Source: Mesorhizobium sp.
GTDB taxonomy: Bacteria > Pseudomonadota > Alphaproteobacteria > Rhizobiales > Rhizobiaceae
Direction of reading: 5' to 3'
Length of the DNA: 64,000 nt
NCBI RefSeq assembly: GCF_017306545.1
Contig: NZ_JAFKID010000012.1
Location: 88,458-152,457 of the forward strand
Shown in pieces: positions 52,501-61,807 of the stretch; position 1 is the stretch's first letter, and the number at the start of each line of letters is the position of its first letter. A program made the translations under genes and the position numbers. Under the pieces are notes generated by a model, which was not told the DNA's origin, ran no database searches, and worked only from the letters and a program-made list of their open reading frames with translations.

Positions 52501-55486
52501 TGAGGCGTTCTCCCTTCTCGTCGAAGAACACGGCGCCCGACACCTCCACTTCGATCACCCGGTCGGGCATCGGCACGTAGAGCGTCTGGCCCATCTTCTC
52601 GCGCCCGCCGGCGACAAGGCCGAGCGCGATGGAGCGGCCGCAATTCTCCGACCAGTAGCTCGACGTGACGTGGCCGATCATCTTCATCGGGATCGGCTGG
52701 TTGGGATCGGCGACAATCTGCGCGCCCTCCTCCAGCACGACGTTGGGGTCCTTCGTCTTCAGGCCGACGAGTTGCTTACGCCCCGGCGCCACGAGATCGG
52801 GCCGCATCATGCCGCGCATGCCGACGAAATCGGCCTTCTTCTTGCCGATAGCCCAGTCGATGCCGGCATCGTTGACCGTGACGGTGCCGTCCGTGTCCTG
52901 GCCGACGATGATGTAGCCCTTCTCGGCGCGCAGGACGTGCATGGTCTCGGTGCCGTAGGCGCAGGCCCCGTGCTTCTGGCCCTCGGCCCACAGCGCTTCC
53001 CACACGGCCTCGCCGTAGTCGGCCGGCACGTTGACCTCGAAGCCGCGCTCGCCCGAGAACGACATGCGGAACAGCCTGGTCGGCACGCCGCAGATTTTCC
53101 CCTCGCGCACCGACATGTGCGGGAAGGCTTCATCCGACAGGTCGATGCCCTCCACCAGCGGCTCGATGATTTTCCGCGAGTTCGGCCCCTGAACCGCAAT
53201 CACCGCCCATTGCTCGGAAATCGAGGTGAGCCAGACTTTCAGGTGCGGGAACTCGGTCTGGAGATAGTCCTCCATCTGGTTCATGACGCGCGCCGCACCG
53301 CCGGTCGTCGTCGTCACATGGAAGCGGTCCTCCGCCAGCCGCCCGACCACGCCGTCGTCGTAGATAAAGCCGTCCTCGCGCAGCATCAGCCCGTAGCGGC
53401 AGCGGCCGGGCGCCAGCTTCTGCCAGGGGTTGGTGTACATCAATTCCATGAAGGTCGCGGCGTCCGGCCCGACCACCTCGATCTTGCCCAGCGTCGAGGC
53501 GTCGAACAGGCCGGCCGTCTTGCGCACCGTCACGCATTCGCGGTTGACGGCGGCGTGCATGTCCTCGCCCGCCTTGGGGAAATACCAGGCGCGCTTCCAC
53601 TGGCCGACGTCCTCGAACACGGCGCCGTTCTTCTCGGCCCACCCGTGCGTCGTGGTGCGCCGCGTCGGGTCGAACAGCGCGCCGCGTGCATGGTTGGCGA
53701 TGGAACCGAACGTGACCGGCGTATAGGGCGCTCGGAAGGTGGTCAGTCCCACCTGCGGGATCGGCTTGCCGAGTTCCTCGGCGGCGATGGCAAGCCCATG
53801 CATGTTGGACGTCTTGCCCTGGTCGGTCGCCATGCCGTTGGTGGTGAAGCGCTTGACGTGCTCGATCGAGCGCATGCCCTCATGCACCGCCTGGCGGATG
53901 TCCTTGGCGGTCACGTCGTTCTGGAAATCGACGAAGGCCTTCACCGTCGTGCCTGGACCGGCGCCGGGGGCGGCGCCCAGCATGCCGCGCGACCAGCCTT
54001 CGCTGGCCTCCACCTTCGGCTTGGCGGATTTCGCCGCCTTGCCGCCGGCCTCTTTCGCCGCCTTGGCACCGGCCGCATAGGCCTCGTCCACAGAGGCCGC
54101 CAGCCCGTCGGTGCCGTTGCAGGCGCCGGCAGATACGCAATCCTGCGCGTAGGTGCCGGGCAGGAAACGCTTGACCTCGTCGTTGAAGGCGACCTTGCCG
54201 CGCGACTGCGAGAACAGATGCACCGAGGGCGTCCAGCCGGCCGACATCAAGAGCGCATCGACGGGCAAGGTGCGCTCGCCGCCGCCGGTGCGCTTCTGCA
54301 CGGTCATGGAATTGACGCGCAGCTTGCCGCCGACACGCACCACGGCGCGGCCGTCATGGATCTCGATATTGGCCGCGCGCGCCTGGTCGACCAGTTGACC
54401 GGACGGGTTGTCGCGCAGGTCGACGATCGCCGCCACGGTAACGCCGGCCTTCTTCAGGTCGAGCGCCGCCGCATAGGCGGAATCGTTGGCGGTGTAGATG
54501 CCGACGTTGCGGCCCACCGCGACACCGTAATGGTTCAGATAGGTGCGCGCTGCGGACGCCAGCATGACGCCCGGCCGGTCGTTGTCGGCGAACACCATAT
54601 GCCGCTCGATGGCGCCGGTGGCAATCACCACCTTCTTCGCTCGCACCTGCCACAGCCGCTCGCGCGGCACGTCGCGTCCGGGAGCCGCGAGATGATCGGA
54701 GACGCGCTCGACCAGCCCGATGAAATTCTGGGCATAGTAGCCGAACGCCGTCGTGCGGTTGAGCACGCGCACATTGTCCATCGCCTTCAACTTGGCGACG
54801 ACGCCCTGCGCCCAGGCCCAGCCGTCCTGCCCGTCGATCCGCGCGCCGGCCTCGAAGCGCAACGCGCCGCCGAAATCGGCCTGCTCGTCGGCGACGATGA
54901 CACGCACGCCGGTTTCCGCCGCCGCCAATGCCGCCGCAAGCCCCGCTGCACCGCCGCCAAGCACAAGCACCTCGCAATGGGCGAAGCGCGCCGCATAATG
55001 GTCCGGATCGGGCTGGTCCGGCGCCACGCCGAGGCCGGCTGCGGCGCGGATCTTCGGCTCGTAGAGCGACTTCCAAGCCGCCTTCGGCCACATGAAGGTC
55101 TTGTAGTAGAAGCCGGCGGAAAACAGCGGCGAGGCAAGATCGTTCACCGCGCCGACGTCGAAGGACAGCGACGGCCAGCGGTTTTGTGAAGCGGCCTCCA
55201 GCCCGTCATAGAGTTCCTGCACGGTGGCGCGGACGTTCGGCGTGCGCCGCGCGGCGTCGCGGCGGATCTCGACCAGCGCGTTCGGTTCCTCGGCACCGGC
55301 CGAGAGGATGCCGCGCGGGCGGTGGTATTTGAACGAGCGGCCGGCAAGATGCACGCCGTTGGCAAGCAGCGCCGAGGCCAGCGTGTCACCCTCGATGCCG
55401 GCATACGGCTTGCCGTCGAAGCTGAACTTCGCGACCTTGGCATGGCTGAAACGGCCGGCGCCGGAAATGCGATAAGAGGCAGCCAT
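52493..55486 (-). CDS. soxA: Sarcosine oxidase alpha subunit
   Basis: The 997-residue large subunit. An N-terminal ferredoxin-like segment holds FSFDGKPYAGIEGDTLASAL, and a Rossmann domain near residue 170 (CEVLVLGGGAAGLAAALAAA) binds NAD. A C-terminal GcvT-like domain from about 600 accepts the methylene group on tetrahydrofolate (GRCRYGLMLREDGFIYDDGV, FEVNVPADYGEAVWEAL). With the other subunits it converts sarcosine, tetrahydrofolate and oxygen to glycine, methylene-THF and peroxide. It follows soxD with a one-base overlap. Confidence 0.95.
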   Translation of the reverse strand: MAASYRISGAGRFSHAKVAKFSFDGKPYAGIEGDTLASALLANGVHLAGRSFKYHRPRGILSAGAEEPNALVEIRRDAARRTPNVRATVQELYDGLEAASQNRWPSLSFDVGAVNDLASPLFSAGFYYKTFMWPKAAWKSLYEPKIRAAAGLGVAPDQPDPDHYAARFAHCEVLVLGGGAAGLAAALAAAETGVRVIVADEQADFGGALRFEAGARIDGQDGWAWAQGVVAKLKAMDNVRVLNRTTAFGYYAQNFIGLVERVSDHLAAPGRDVPRERLWQVRAKKVVIATGAIERHMVFADNDRPGVMLASAARTYLNHYGVAVGRNVGIYTANDSAYAAALDLKKAGVTVAAIVDLRDNPSGQLVDQARAANIEIHDGRAVVRVGGKLRVNSMTVQKRTGGGERTLPVDALLMSAGWTPSVHLFSQSRGKVAFNDEVKRFLPGTYAQDCVSAGACNGTDGLAASVDEAYAAGAKAAKEAGGKAAKSAKPKVEASEGWSRGMLGAAPGAGPGTTVKAFVDFQNDVTAKDIRQAVHEGMRSIEHVKRFTTNGMATDQGKTSNMHGLAIAAEELGKPIPQVGLTTFRAPYTPVTFGSIANHARGALFDPTRRTTTHGWAEKNGAVFEDVGQWKRAWYFPKAGEDMHAAVNRECVTVRKTAGLFDASTLGKIEVVGPDAATFMELMYTNPWQKLAPGRCRYGLMLREDGFIYDDGVVGRLAEDRFHVTTTTGGAARVMNQMEDYLQTEFPHLKVWLTSISEQWAVIAVQGPNSRKIIEPLVEGIDLSDEAFPHMSVREGKICGVPTRLFRMSFSGERGFEVNVPADYGEAVWEALWAEGQKHGACAYGTETMHVLRAEKGYIIVGQDTDGTVTVNDAGIDWAIGKKKADFVGMRGMMRPDLVAPGRKQLVGLKTKDPNVVLEEGAQIVADPNQPIPMKMIGHVTSSYWSENCGRSIALGLVAGGREKMGQTLYVPMPDRVIEVEVSGAVFFDEKGERLNG

Positions 55487-55782
55487 TATTTTGCGACTCC
55501 CGGCAGCTTCTTCGGCTTCGGCTCGCCGGCTTTATAGGTCATGACGAACTTGTCGGTGACGGTGTCGCGCACCGCGTTGAAGAAGCGCGCGCAGCCATGG
55601 ATATGGCGCCAGCGCTCATAGATAATGCCTTTCGGGTTCGAGCGGATGAAGAAGAACTTCTCGAAATCCTCGTCACTCTCGCCCGCCATGTTGGCCGAGC
55701 GCACGACATGCGCCTCGCCGGCGTTGCGGAACTCGAGTTCCGGCCGTTCTTCCTCGCAATAGGGGCAATGGATCAGAAGCAT
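55486..55782 (-). CDS. soxD: Sarcosine oxidase delta subunit
   Basis: A 98-residue zinc-binding subunit: MLLIHCPYCEEERPELEF with C-x-x-C at residues ~6-9, and RWRHIHGCARFFNAVRDTVT with the third cysteine and nearby histidines. It is of the usual size and lies 19 bp after soxB. Its stop overlaps the soxA start. Confidence 0.94.
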   Translation of the reverse strand: MLLIHCPYCEEERPELEFRNAGEAHVVRSANMAGESDEDFEKFFFIRSNPKGIIYERWRHIHGCARFFNAVRDTVTDKFVMTYKAGEPKPKKLPGVAK

Positions 55783-55801
55783 TTCGTCCCCCTCGCCTTT
55801 C

Positions 55802-57055
55802 TCAGTGCGCCACGGCGGCGGCGGCCGCCTCGTCGATCAGCCGGCCGGTGCGGAAGCGTTCCAGCGTGAACGGCGCGTTGATCGGGTGCGGCTCGTCGCG
55901 GGCGATGGTGTGGGCAAAGACGTTGGCCGAGCCCGGCGTCGCCTTGAAGCCGCCGGTGCCCCAGCCGCAATTGACGTAGAGCCCTTTCACCGGCGTCTTG
56001 GCCAGGATCGGCGAGCGGTCGGGCGTCACGTCGACGATGCCGCCCCACGAGCGCAGCATCTTCATGCGCGTGAACATCGGGAACATCTCGCAGATGGCGT
56101 CCAGCGTGTGTTCGAGAATATGCAGGCCGCCCGTCTGCGAATAGGAAATATACTGGTCGGTGCCGGCGCCGATCACCAGTTCGCCCTTGTCGGACTGGGA
56201 AATGTAGGCGTGCACGGTATTGGACATCACCACGCACGGCACCACCGGCTTGACCGGCTCCGACACCAGCGCCTGCAAGGGGTAGCTTTCCAGCGGCATG
56301 CGCACGCCTGCCATGTCCATGATGACGGAGGTGTTGCCGGCAGCCACGACGCCGACCTTCTTGGCGCCGATAAAACCCTTGGTCGTTTCCACGCCGCTGA
56401 CCGCCCCGTTGGCATCGCGCTTGACGGCCGTCACCTCGCAATTCTGGATGATGTCGACGCCGCGCGCATTGGCCGCGCGCGCATAGCCCCAGGCCACGGC
56501 GTCATGGCGTGCCGTGCCGCCGCGCCGCTGCAAGGCCGCGCCCATCACCGGATAGCGCGCGTTCTTCGAGATGTTGAGCGGCGGGCAGAATTCCTTCGCC
56601 TGCTCCGGCGTCAGCCACTCGTTGTCGACGCCGTTCAGCCGGTTGGCATGGATGTGGCGCTTGAACACCTGCACGTCGTGGACGTTGTGCGCCAGCATCA
56701 TGACGCCGCGCGGCGAATACATGACGTTGTAGTTGAGGTCCTGCGACAGCCCATCCCACAGCTTCACCGCATGGTCGTAGATGCCGGCCGATTCGTCATA
56801 AAGATAATTGGAGCGGATGATGGTGGTGTTGCGGCCGGTGTTGCCGCCGCCGAGCCAGCCCTTCTCCACCACAGCGACGTTGGTGATGCCGTGCTCCTTG
56901 GCCAGATAATAGGCCGTGCCCAGCCCATGCCCGCCGGCGCCGACGATAACGACGTCGTACTCCTTCTTCGGCTCGGGCGAGCGCCATTGCTCTTCCCAAC
57001 CCTTGTGGCCGCGCATGGCCTCGCGGGCGATGGCGAATACGGAATATTTCTTCAC
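55802..57055 (-). CDS. soxB: Sarcosine oxidase beta subunit
   Basis: The 417-residue catalytic subunit, a D-amino-acid-oxidase-fold flavoprotein that demethylates sarcosine. FAD binding is by [20 protein letters not shown]. His184 in [12 protein letters not shown] matches the residue that carries covalent FMN in known Sox[21 protein letters not shown] lies near the C-terminus. The start is GTG 57055 with GAGG upstream; the longer frame up to 57187 would add 44 unrelated residues. It is the first gene of soxBDAG. Confidence 0.94.
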   Translation of the reverse strand: MKKYSVFAIAREAMRGHKGWEEQWRSPEPKKEYDVVIVGAGGHGLGTAYYLAKEHGITNVAVVEKGWLGGGNTGRNTTIIRSNYLYDESAGIYDHAVKLWDGLSQDLNYNVMYSPRGVMMLAHNVHDVQVFKRHIHANRLNGVDNEWLTPEQAKEFCPPLNISKNARYPVMGAALQRRGGTARHDAVAWGYARAANARGVDIIQNCEVTAVKRDANGAVSGVETTKGFIGAKKVGVVAAGNTSVIMDMAGVRMPLESYPLQALVSEPVKPVVPCVVMSNTVHAYISQSDKGELVIGAGTDQYISYSQTGGLHILEHTLDAICEMFPMFTRMKMLRSWGGIVDVTPDRSPILAKTPVKGLYVNCGWGTGGFKATPGSANVFAHTIARDEPHPINAPFTLERFRTGRLIDEAAAAAVAH

Positions 57056-57268
57056 GGTCTGGCCTCGAATGACTACCGGCGCGAGGTGTATCACTATCGA
57101 AACGGCTTCTCCATCCTTGCGCTGTTTGCGACGGCGATTGCCGCTTTGCGCGGGCGGCGTCGCGTGGACCGTCCATTCGCTTCGCAAGTATCGGGTGGAG
57201 AGGAGAGGGCTCGATTTGCCATCTGCGGGTCACGCTGGAAACAGCATCATCCGCAGGAAGGAAGCACG

Positions 57269-58027
57269 ATGTTCGCTCTTATCAACAAGGTCGCAATCGT
57301 CACCGGCGCGAGTTCCGGCATCGGCCGCGCCACGGCGAAGCTGTTCGCCGCACAGGGCGCAAAGGTCATCGTTGCGGCAAGGCGGCAAGCCGAACTCGAT
57401 GAACTGGTGGACGAAATCGCCACCGACGGCGGTGAAGCCGCAGCACTGGCCGGCGACGTGAAGGACGAGGCTTATGCAAAAGCATTGACGGACATGGCGA
57501 CCGACAGGTTCGGCGGGCTGGACATCGCCTTCAACAATGCCGGCATTGTCGGCACGATGGGGCCAGTCTCCGATCTGGCGCAGGAAGCATGGCACGAGGT
57601 AATCGACACCAACCTGACGAGCGCCTTTCTTGCATCCAAATACCAGATCCCCGCCATGCTGGAACGCGGCGGCGGTTCACTGATCTTCACCTCGAGTTTT
57701 GTCGGCCACACCGTTGGCATGCCGGGAATGGCACCTTACGCCGCCAGCAAAGCTGGCCTGATCGGGCTGACGCAGGCATTGGCCGCCGAGTTCGGCCCGA
57801 AGGGTATCCGGGTCAACGCGCTGCTGCCGGGCGGCACGGACACACCCGCCGCAACCTTCAAGACGCCGGAAGCGCGCGCCTTCGTCGAAAGCCTCCACGC
57901 GCTGAAGCGGGTGGCACAACCCGACGAAATCGCCCGCTCGGCGCTGTTCCTGGCATCCGGGGCTTCGAGTTTCACCACCGGCACGGCACTGTTCGCCGAC
58001 GGCGGCGTTTCCATCAACCGGACCTGA
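57269..58027 (+). CDS. Short-chain dehydrogenase/reductase (SDR) 2
   Basis: A 252-residue classical SDR: TGASSGIG at residues ~12-19, VIVAARR (Arg residues after beta-2 point to NADP(H)), NNAG, and the active site with FTSSF and YAASK. FADGGVSINRT is the usual C-terminus. It is divergent from soxB and has GGAAGGA before its ATG. The substrate is unknown. Confidence 0.9.
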   Translation: MFALINKVAIVTGASSGIGRATAKLFAAQGAKVIVAARRQAELDELVDEIATDGGEAAALAGDVKDEAYAKALTDMATDRFGGLDIAFNNAGIVGTMGPVSDLAQEAWHEVIDTNLTSAFLASKYQIPAMLERGGGSLIFTSSFVGHTVGMPGMAPYAASKAGLIGLTQALAAEFGPKGIRVNALLPGGTDTPAATFKTPEARAFVESLHALKRVAQPDEIARSALFLASGASSFTTGTALFADGGVSINRT

Positions 58028-58113
58028 GCTTTCAAAATCACGCCTGTGGGTATTGCATCCGGGCGGTTCGCATCCGGCGGACACGATGTTAGAGCGTGTG
58101 CCAGGGTGATGCG

Positions 58114-59622
58114 ATGAAAGTGGACATTGAGATGGGCGCGGCCGCCCCCGGAAAGCCGGCCGCGCTCGACCTTGAGGAATTGCTGGCGACCCGGTTGCTC
58201 GTGCAGGGCAATTCGGGGTCCGGCAAGTCGCACCTGTTGCGCCGCCTGCTGGAGCAGAGCGCACCGTGGGTGCAGCAATGCGTGATCGATCCGGAAGGCG
58301 ACTTCGTCACGCTGGCGGATAAATTCGGCCATGTCGTCGTCGATGCCCAGCGCACCGAGGCGGAACTCACGCGCATCGCCGGCCGCATCCGCCAGCACCG
58401 CGTCTCCGTCGTGCTCAACCTCGAAGGGTTGGACGTCGAGCAGCAGATGCGCGCCGCAGCGGCTTTTCTGGGCGGCCTTTTCGACGCCGAGCGCGACCAT
58501 TGGTATCCGATGCTGGTGGTGGTGGACGAGGCGCAGCTTTTCGCGCCTGCGGCCGCCGGCGAGGTGGCCGACGAGGCGCGCAAGGTGTCGCTGGGCGCCA
58601 TGACCAACCTGATGTGCCGCGGCCGCAAGCGTGGGCTGGCCGGCGTCATCGCCACACAGCGCCTCGCCAAGCTGGCCAAGAACGTCGCCGCCGAAGCCTC
58701 CAATTTCCTGATGGGCCGCACCTTCCTCGACATCGACATGGCGCGCGCCGCCGATCTTCTGGGCATGGACCGCCGGCAGGCCGAAATGTTCCGCGACCTC
58801 GCGCGGGGCCATTTCGTCGCCCTCGGCCCTGCCCTGTCGCGCCGGCCGCTGCCGCTCACCATCGGCCCGGTGGAAACAGCGGCCCGCTCCTCCAGCCCGA
58901 AGCTGACGCCGCTGCCGGAGGCGCCGGAAGATGCGCGCGACCTGATCTTCACGCCCGGCCCGGACGAGGAGTTGCTGCGCCCGCCCCGCCGCACGGCTCC
59001 CCCGCCGCCGATGCCGACGGCGGAGCTTCTGGCCCAGCTTTCCAAGCCCAAGCTCGTGCTCGAACCGGCGCCGGAACCGGTTTTCCCGCTGATCGACGAA
59101 GCCGAACGCGAAGCCGGCATCGAAGCGGTCTTGCGCGAAATCCTCGAAGACCCGGATGCCGGCTTCCGCACCGACGCCGTGCTTTACCAGGATTTCCTTG
59201 TCCGCTGCCGCATCCGCCGCGTGCCGGGCGAGCCGCTGCACCTGTCGGCCTTTCGTCGCCGGCTGGCGGTGGCGCGCGCCGGCATCGACGCCCGCGCCGC
59301 AGGCGGCGACGCCTGGGCCAAGGCGCTGGAATTGTCCGAAACCCTGCCGGACGACCTGCAAGGCATCTTCCTGCTGGTCGCCCGCGCCGCCGTCACGCAA
59401 GGTCCCTCGCCGTCCAACGCGGCGCTCGCCCGCGCCTACGGCACCCATTCGGAGCGGCGGGCGCAACGCCTGCTCGACTATTTCGAGGAACGCGGCCTGC
59501 TCGTCGTGCGCACGGATTTCCAGAACCGCCGTATCCTCGCCTTCCCCGATCTCGGCTGCGAGACGACGCCCGGCGACCCCAACGCGCCCGAACCCGCCAG
59601 CCTCGGCGATGCGGCTGAATAG
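58114..59622 (+). CDS. HerA-like ATPase with C-terminal winged helix
   Basis: A 502-residue P-loop ATPase of the FtsK-HerA/DUF87 class. Walker A is QGNSGSGKSH, Walker B is MLVVVDEAQLF, and GLAGVIATQRLAKLAKNVAA is the region with the conserved Gln/Arg. After a Pro-rich linker (~residues 270-310), the C-terminal ~150 residues end in a winged-helix-like part (NAALARAYGTHSERRAQRLL). HerA-type ATPases pump DNA, but no NurA nuclease, Sir2 or other defence partner lies nearby. ATG 58114 fits the family start. Function unassigned. Confidence 0.82.
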   Translation: MKVDIEMGAAAPGKPAALDLEELLATRLLVQGNSGSGKSHLLRRLLEQSAPWVQQCVIDPEGDFVTLADKFGHVVVDAQRTEAELTRIAGRIRQHRVSVVLNLEGLDVEQQMRAAAAFLGGLFDAERDHWYPMLVVVDEAQLFAPAAAGEVADEARKVSLGAMTNLMCRGRKRGLAGVIATQRLAKLAKNVAAEASNFLMGRTFLDIDMARAADLLGMDRRQAEMFRDLARGHFVALGPALSRRPLPLTIGPVETAARSSSPKLTPLPEAPEDARDLIFTPGPDEELLRPPRRTAPPPPMPTAELLAQLSKPKLVLEPAPEPVFPLIDEAEREAGIEAVLREILEDPDAGFRTDAVLYQDFLVRCRIRRVPGEPLHLSAFRRRLAVARAGIDARAAGGDAWAKALELSETLPDDLQGIFLLVARAAVTQGPSPSNAALARAYGTHSERRAQRLLDYFEERGLLVVRTDFQNRRILAFPDLGCETTPGDPNAPEPASLGDAAE

Positions 59623-59765
59623 GGCGCGTTATCTCATATTTGGCCGTGGACAGCAGGCTTTGATTCTGCTAAAGCGCGCGTCAATTCGTGGCGGATGCCG
59701 CTGCGGAGACAATTGGCTTTCGCTTTTTGTCGATCGATCTCAAACCGGAAACAGCAGGATCGCCC

Positions 59766-60026
59766 GTGCAGGTACTCGTCCGCGACAACAATGTTGACCA
59801 GGCGCTCCGCGCGCTCAAGAAGAAGATGCAGCGCGAAGGTATCTTCCGCGAGATGAAGATGCGCGGCCACTACGAGAAGCCGTCGGAAAAGCGCGCCCGC
59901 GAGAAGGCTGAGGCCGTGCGCCGCGCCCGCAAGCTGGCCCGCAAGCGCGCCCAGCGCGAAGGCCTGCTGCCGTCGACGCCGCGCCCCGCTCCGGCCGCTG
60001 GCGCCGCTGCCCGCGCACCGCGCTGA
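59766..60026 (+). CDS. rpsU: 30S ribosomal protein bS21
   Basis: An 86-residue basic protein of the small subunit, needed for normal translation initiation. [20 protein letters not shown] and [20 protein letters not shown] are standard for rhizobial bS21, followed by an Ala/Pro-rich tail. The start is GTG 59766 after AGGA; an ATG-initiated frame 26 codons upstream would add residues foreign to the family. A terminator follows. Confidence 0.93.
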   Translation: MQVLVRDNNVDQALRALKKKMQREGIFREMKMRGHYEKPSEKRAREKAEAVRRARKLARKRAQREGLLPSTPRPAPAAGAAARAPR

Positions 60027-60062
60027 TACCGCCAATATTTCGTCCCTTTCGGGGGATAGTCG

Positions 60063-60096
60063 AGGTGGCGCGATGCGCAATCGCCGCCACCTTTTT
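60063..60096 (+). terminator. Rho-independent terminator of rpsU
   Basis: AGGTGGCG (60063-60070) with CGCCACCT (60085-60092), extended inside by CGAT/ATCG, followed by TTTTT (60092-60096). Confidence 0.85.
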
Positions 60097-60169
60097 GTTT
60101 GATGCGGAGTAACGGGACGCCGGCCGCGGGAGGGATCGGCAGCGCCAGGCAAGCGAGGACAAGGCAGCG

Positions 60170-61009
60170 ATGACCACTTGGATCGGGGAGCGTCGTACTG
60201 GCACGCGCGGCTTCGCATTGGCGGCAGTCCTGCTGTCCGGCATTGCCCTGGCGGCCTGCCAGACCGGGCCTGCGGGCGAACTCGCCAGCATCGACAAGGC
60301 CCAGGGCTCCAGCGAAAACATCTCCTCGCTCAGTTCCGTCATCAACAGCAACCCGCGCGATCCCGAAGCCTACAATGTGCGCGGCTCCGCCTATGGCCGT
60401 AGCGGCCAGTATCAGGCCGCGCTGAAGGATTTCGACACGGCCATCCAGCTCAAGCCGGACTTCTACCAGGCTTACTCGAACCGCGCCCTGATCTACCGTT
60501 TCCTCGGCAACCAGCAGTCGGCACTGGCCGACTACAACCGCGCCGTCCAGATCAATCCGAGCTACGACGCCGCCTATATCGGCCGCGGCAACCTCTACCG
60601 CAAAGCGGGTCAGACGCAGCTTGCCTTCAATGATTTCCAAAAGGCCATCCAGCTCGACACCACCGACGCGCGCGCCTATCACAACCGCGGCCTGATCTAT
60701 CAGCAGCAGGGTCAGCACAAGTTCGCCATAGAGGACTTCTCCACCGCCATCTCGCTGGCGCCGGACGCTTCCGAACCCTACAACGGCCGCGGCCTGTCCT
60801 ATCTCGCCACCGGCGACGAGCAGAACGCCTTTTCCGATTTCAACATGGCCATCAAGCTCGACTCGAAGAACGCCGAGGCCTGGGCCAATCAGGCCCTGAT
60901 CTACGAGCGGCGCGGCGACAAGCAGCGGGCGGCCAAGTCCTATCGCGAGGCGATCCACCTCAACCCGAACTACCAGCCCGCCAAGGATGGCCTGGCGCGG
61001 GTAAGCTGA
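60170..61009 (+). CDS. TPR-repeat lipoprotein (NlpI-like)
   Basis: A 279-residue exported lipoprotein. The signal peptide ends in the lipobox IALAAC with Cys30 as lipidation site. About six TPR units follow from residue ~64 (AYNVRGSAYGRSGQYQAALK; AYSNRALIYRFLGNQQSALA; and so on at 34-residue steps). NlpI-like proteins act as adaptors for envelope hydrolases and proteases. It stands after rpsU behind a terminator and has its own unit. Confidence 0.88.
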   Translation: MTTWIGERRTGTRGFALAAVLLSGIALAACQTGPAGELASIDKAQGSSENISSLSSVINSNPRDPEAYNVRGSAYGRSGQYQAALKDFDTAIQLKPDFYQAYSNRALIYRFLGNQQSALADYNRAVQINPSYDAAYIGRGNLYRKAGQTQLAFNDFQKAIQLDTTDARAYHNRGLIYQQQGQHKFAIEDFSTAISLAPDASEPYNGRGLSYLATGDEQNAFSDFNMAIKLDSKNAEAWANQALIYERRGDKQRAAKSYREAIHLNPNYQPAKDGLARVS

Positions 61010-61142
61010 CGCCGAACGCCGTCGCACGAGCGCCACACTGTTGCCCGCAGGGCGCGCTAGCTGGAATCCGAACATCGTTCCCAGCCGCTTCCGGAACACC
61101 CGGCCGGCTCGGCCGTTGTTGCGTTCAGCAGAAGGAATTTCC

Positions 61143-61631
61143 ATGATGAAAAAGCTTGCTCTCGCCGCCCTCCCCGCCCTCGCTCTCATCGGTATCGCCG
61201 GCTTCACGGCCCCGGCAGCCGCTGGACAGGTAAAACTTGGCGTTCTGCGCTGCTCGATCGATGGCGGCGTCGGCTACGTCGTCACCTCCAACAAGGCTTT
61301 GGATTGCACCTTCCGGTCCTCGCGCGACGGCAGCAAGGAACGCTACACCGGCCTCGTGACCAAGCTCGGCCTCGACGTCGGCAAGACGAACCAGGGCGAG
61401 TTGGTATGGGCCGTTTTCGCCCCCTCGTACGACTATGAGGACGGCGCGCTGGAAGGTTCCTATTACGGCGTCAACGCCGAGGCGAGTATCGTGACCGGCG
61501 GCGGCCTCAATCTTCTTCTCGGCGGCTGGCACAAGTCGATCAACCTCGAGCCGCTCAGCGCGCAGGCCCAGACCGGTCTGAACCTCGCCGTCGCGGTCGC
61601 CTCGATCGACCTCATCCACTCGCTGAAGTAA
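61143..61631 (+). CDS. DUF992 secreted protein
   Basis: A 162-residue exported protein: signal peptide MMKKLALAALPALALIGIAG and on to APAAA-G, then a compact domain with two cysteines (VLRCSIDGGVG and ALDCTFRS, probably a disulfide) and Gly-rich strands (GSYYGVNAEASIVTGGGLNL). DUF992 is widespread in Rhizobiales, often multi-copy, and of unknown function; it looks like a periplasmic beta-barrel or YSC84-like fold. AAGGAA precedes the ATG pair. Confidence 0.87.
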   Translation: MMKKLALAALPALALIGIAGFTAPAAAGQVKLGVLRCSIDGGVGYVVTSNKALDCTFRSSRDGSKERYTGLVTKLGLDVGKTNQGELVWAVFAPSYDYEDGALEGSYYGVNAEASIVTGGGLNLLLGGWHKSINLEPLSAQAQTGLNLAVAVASIDLIHSLK

Positions 61632-61644
61632 GCTCGTATGGGGC

Positions 61645-61665
61645 GGCGGGATGTCGTGTCCCGCC
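61645..61665 (+). terminator. GC-rich hairpin after the DUF992 gene
   Basis: GGCGGGA (61645-61651) with TCCCGCC (61659-61665), 7-nt loop. No T-run follows, so termination would need Rho; it may only mark the 3' end. Confidence 0.35.
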
Positions 61666-61807
61666 GGCCTTCCCCGCCCACCTGTTTCCCATAGACAGTC
61701 CGTCGCTGGTCTATCCCGTCCCGTCTGCCTGGCTCCAAAAACCGCTTGAGCTCAACCGCGCTTGAGGTTCTACGAATCGGGGCAGGTTCAGCATCAAGGG
61801 ACAGGCA

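Noticed and set aside
52028-55189. A 1053-codon open frame on the plus strand
   Set aside because: Antisense shadow of soxA and soxG; no motif, and biased composition typical of reverse-strand frames in GC-rich DNA.
58114-59622. HerA-like ATPase as part of an antiphage system
   Set aside because: No Sir2, DUF4297, NurA or other known partner within several genes; neighbours are an SDR and rpsU.
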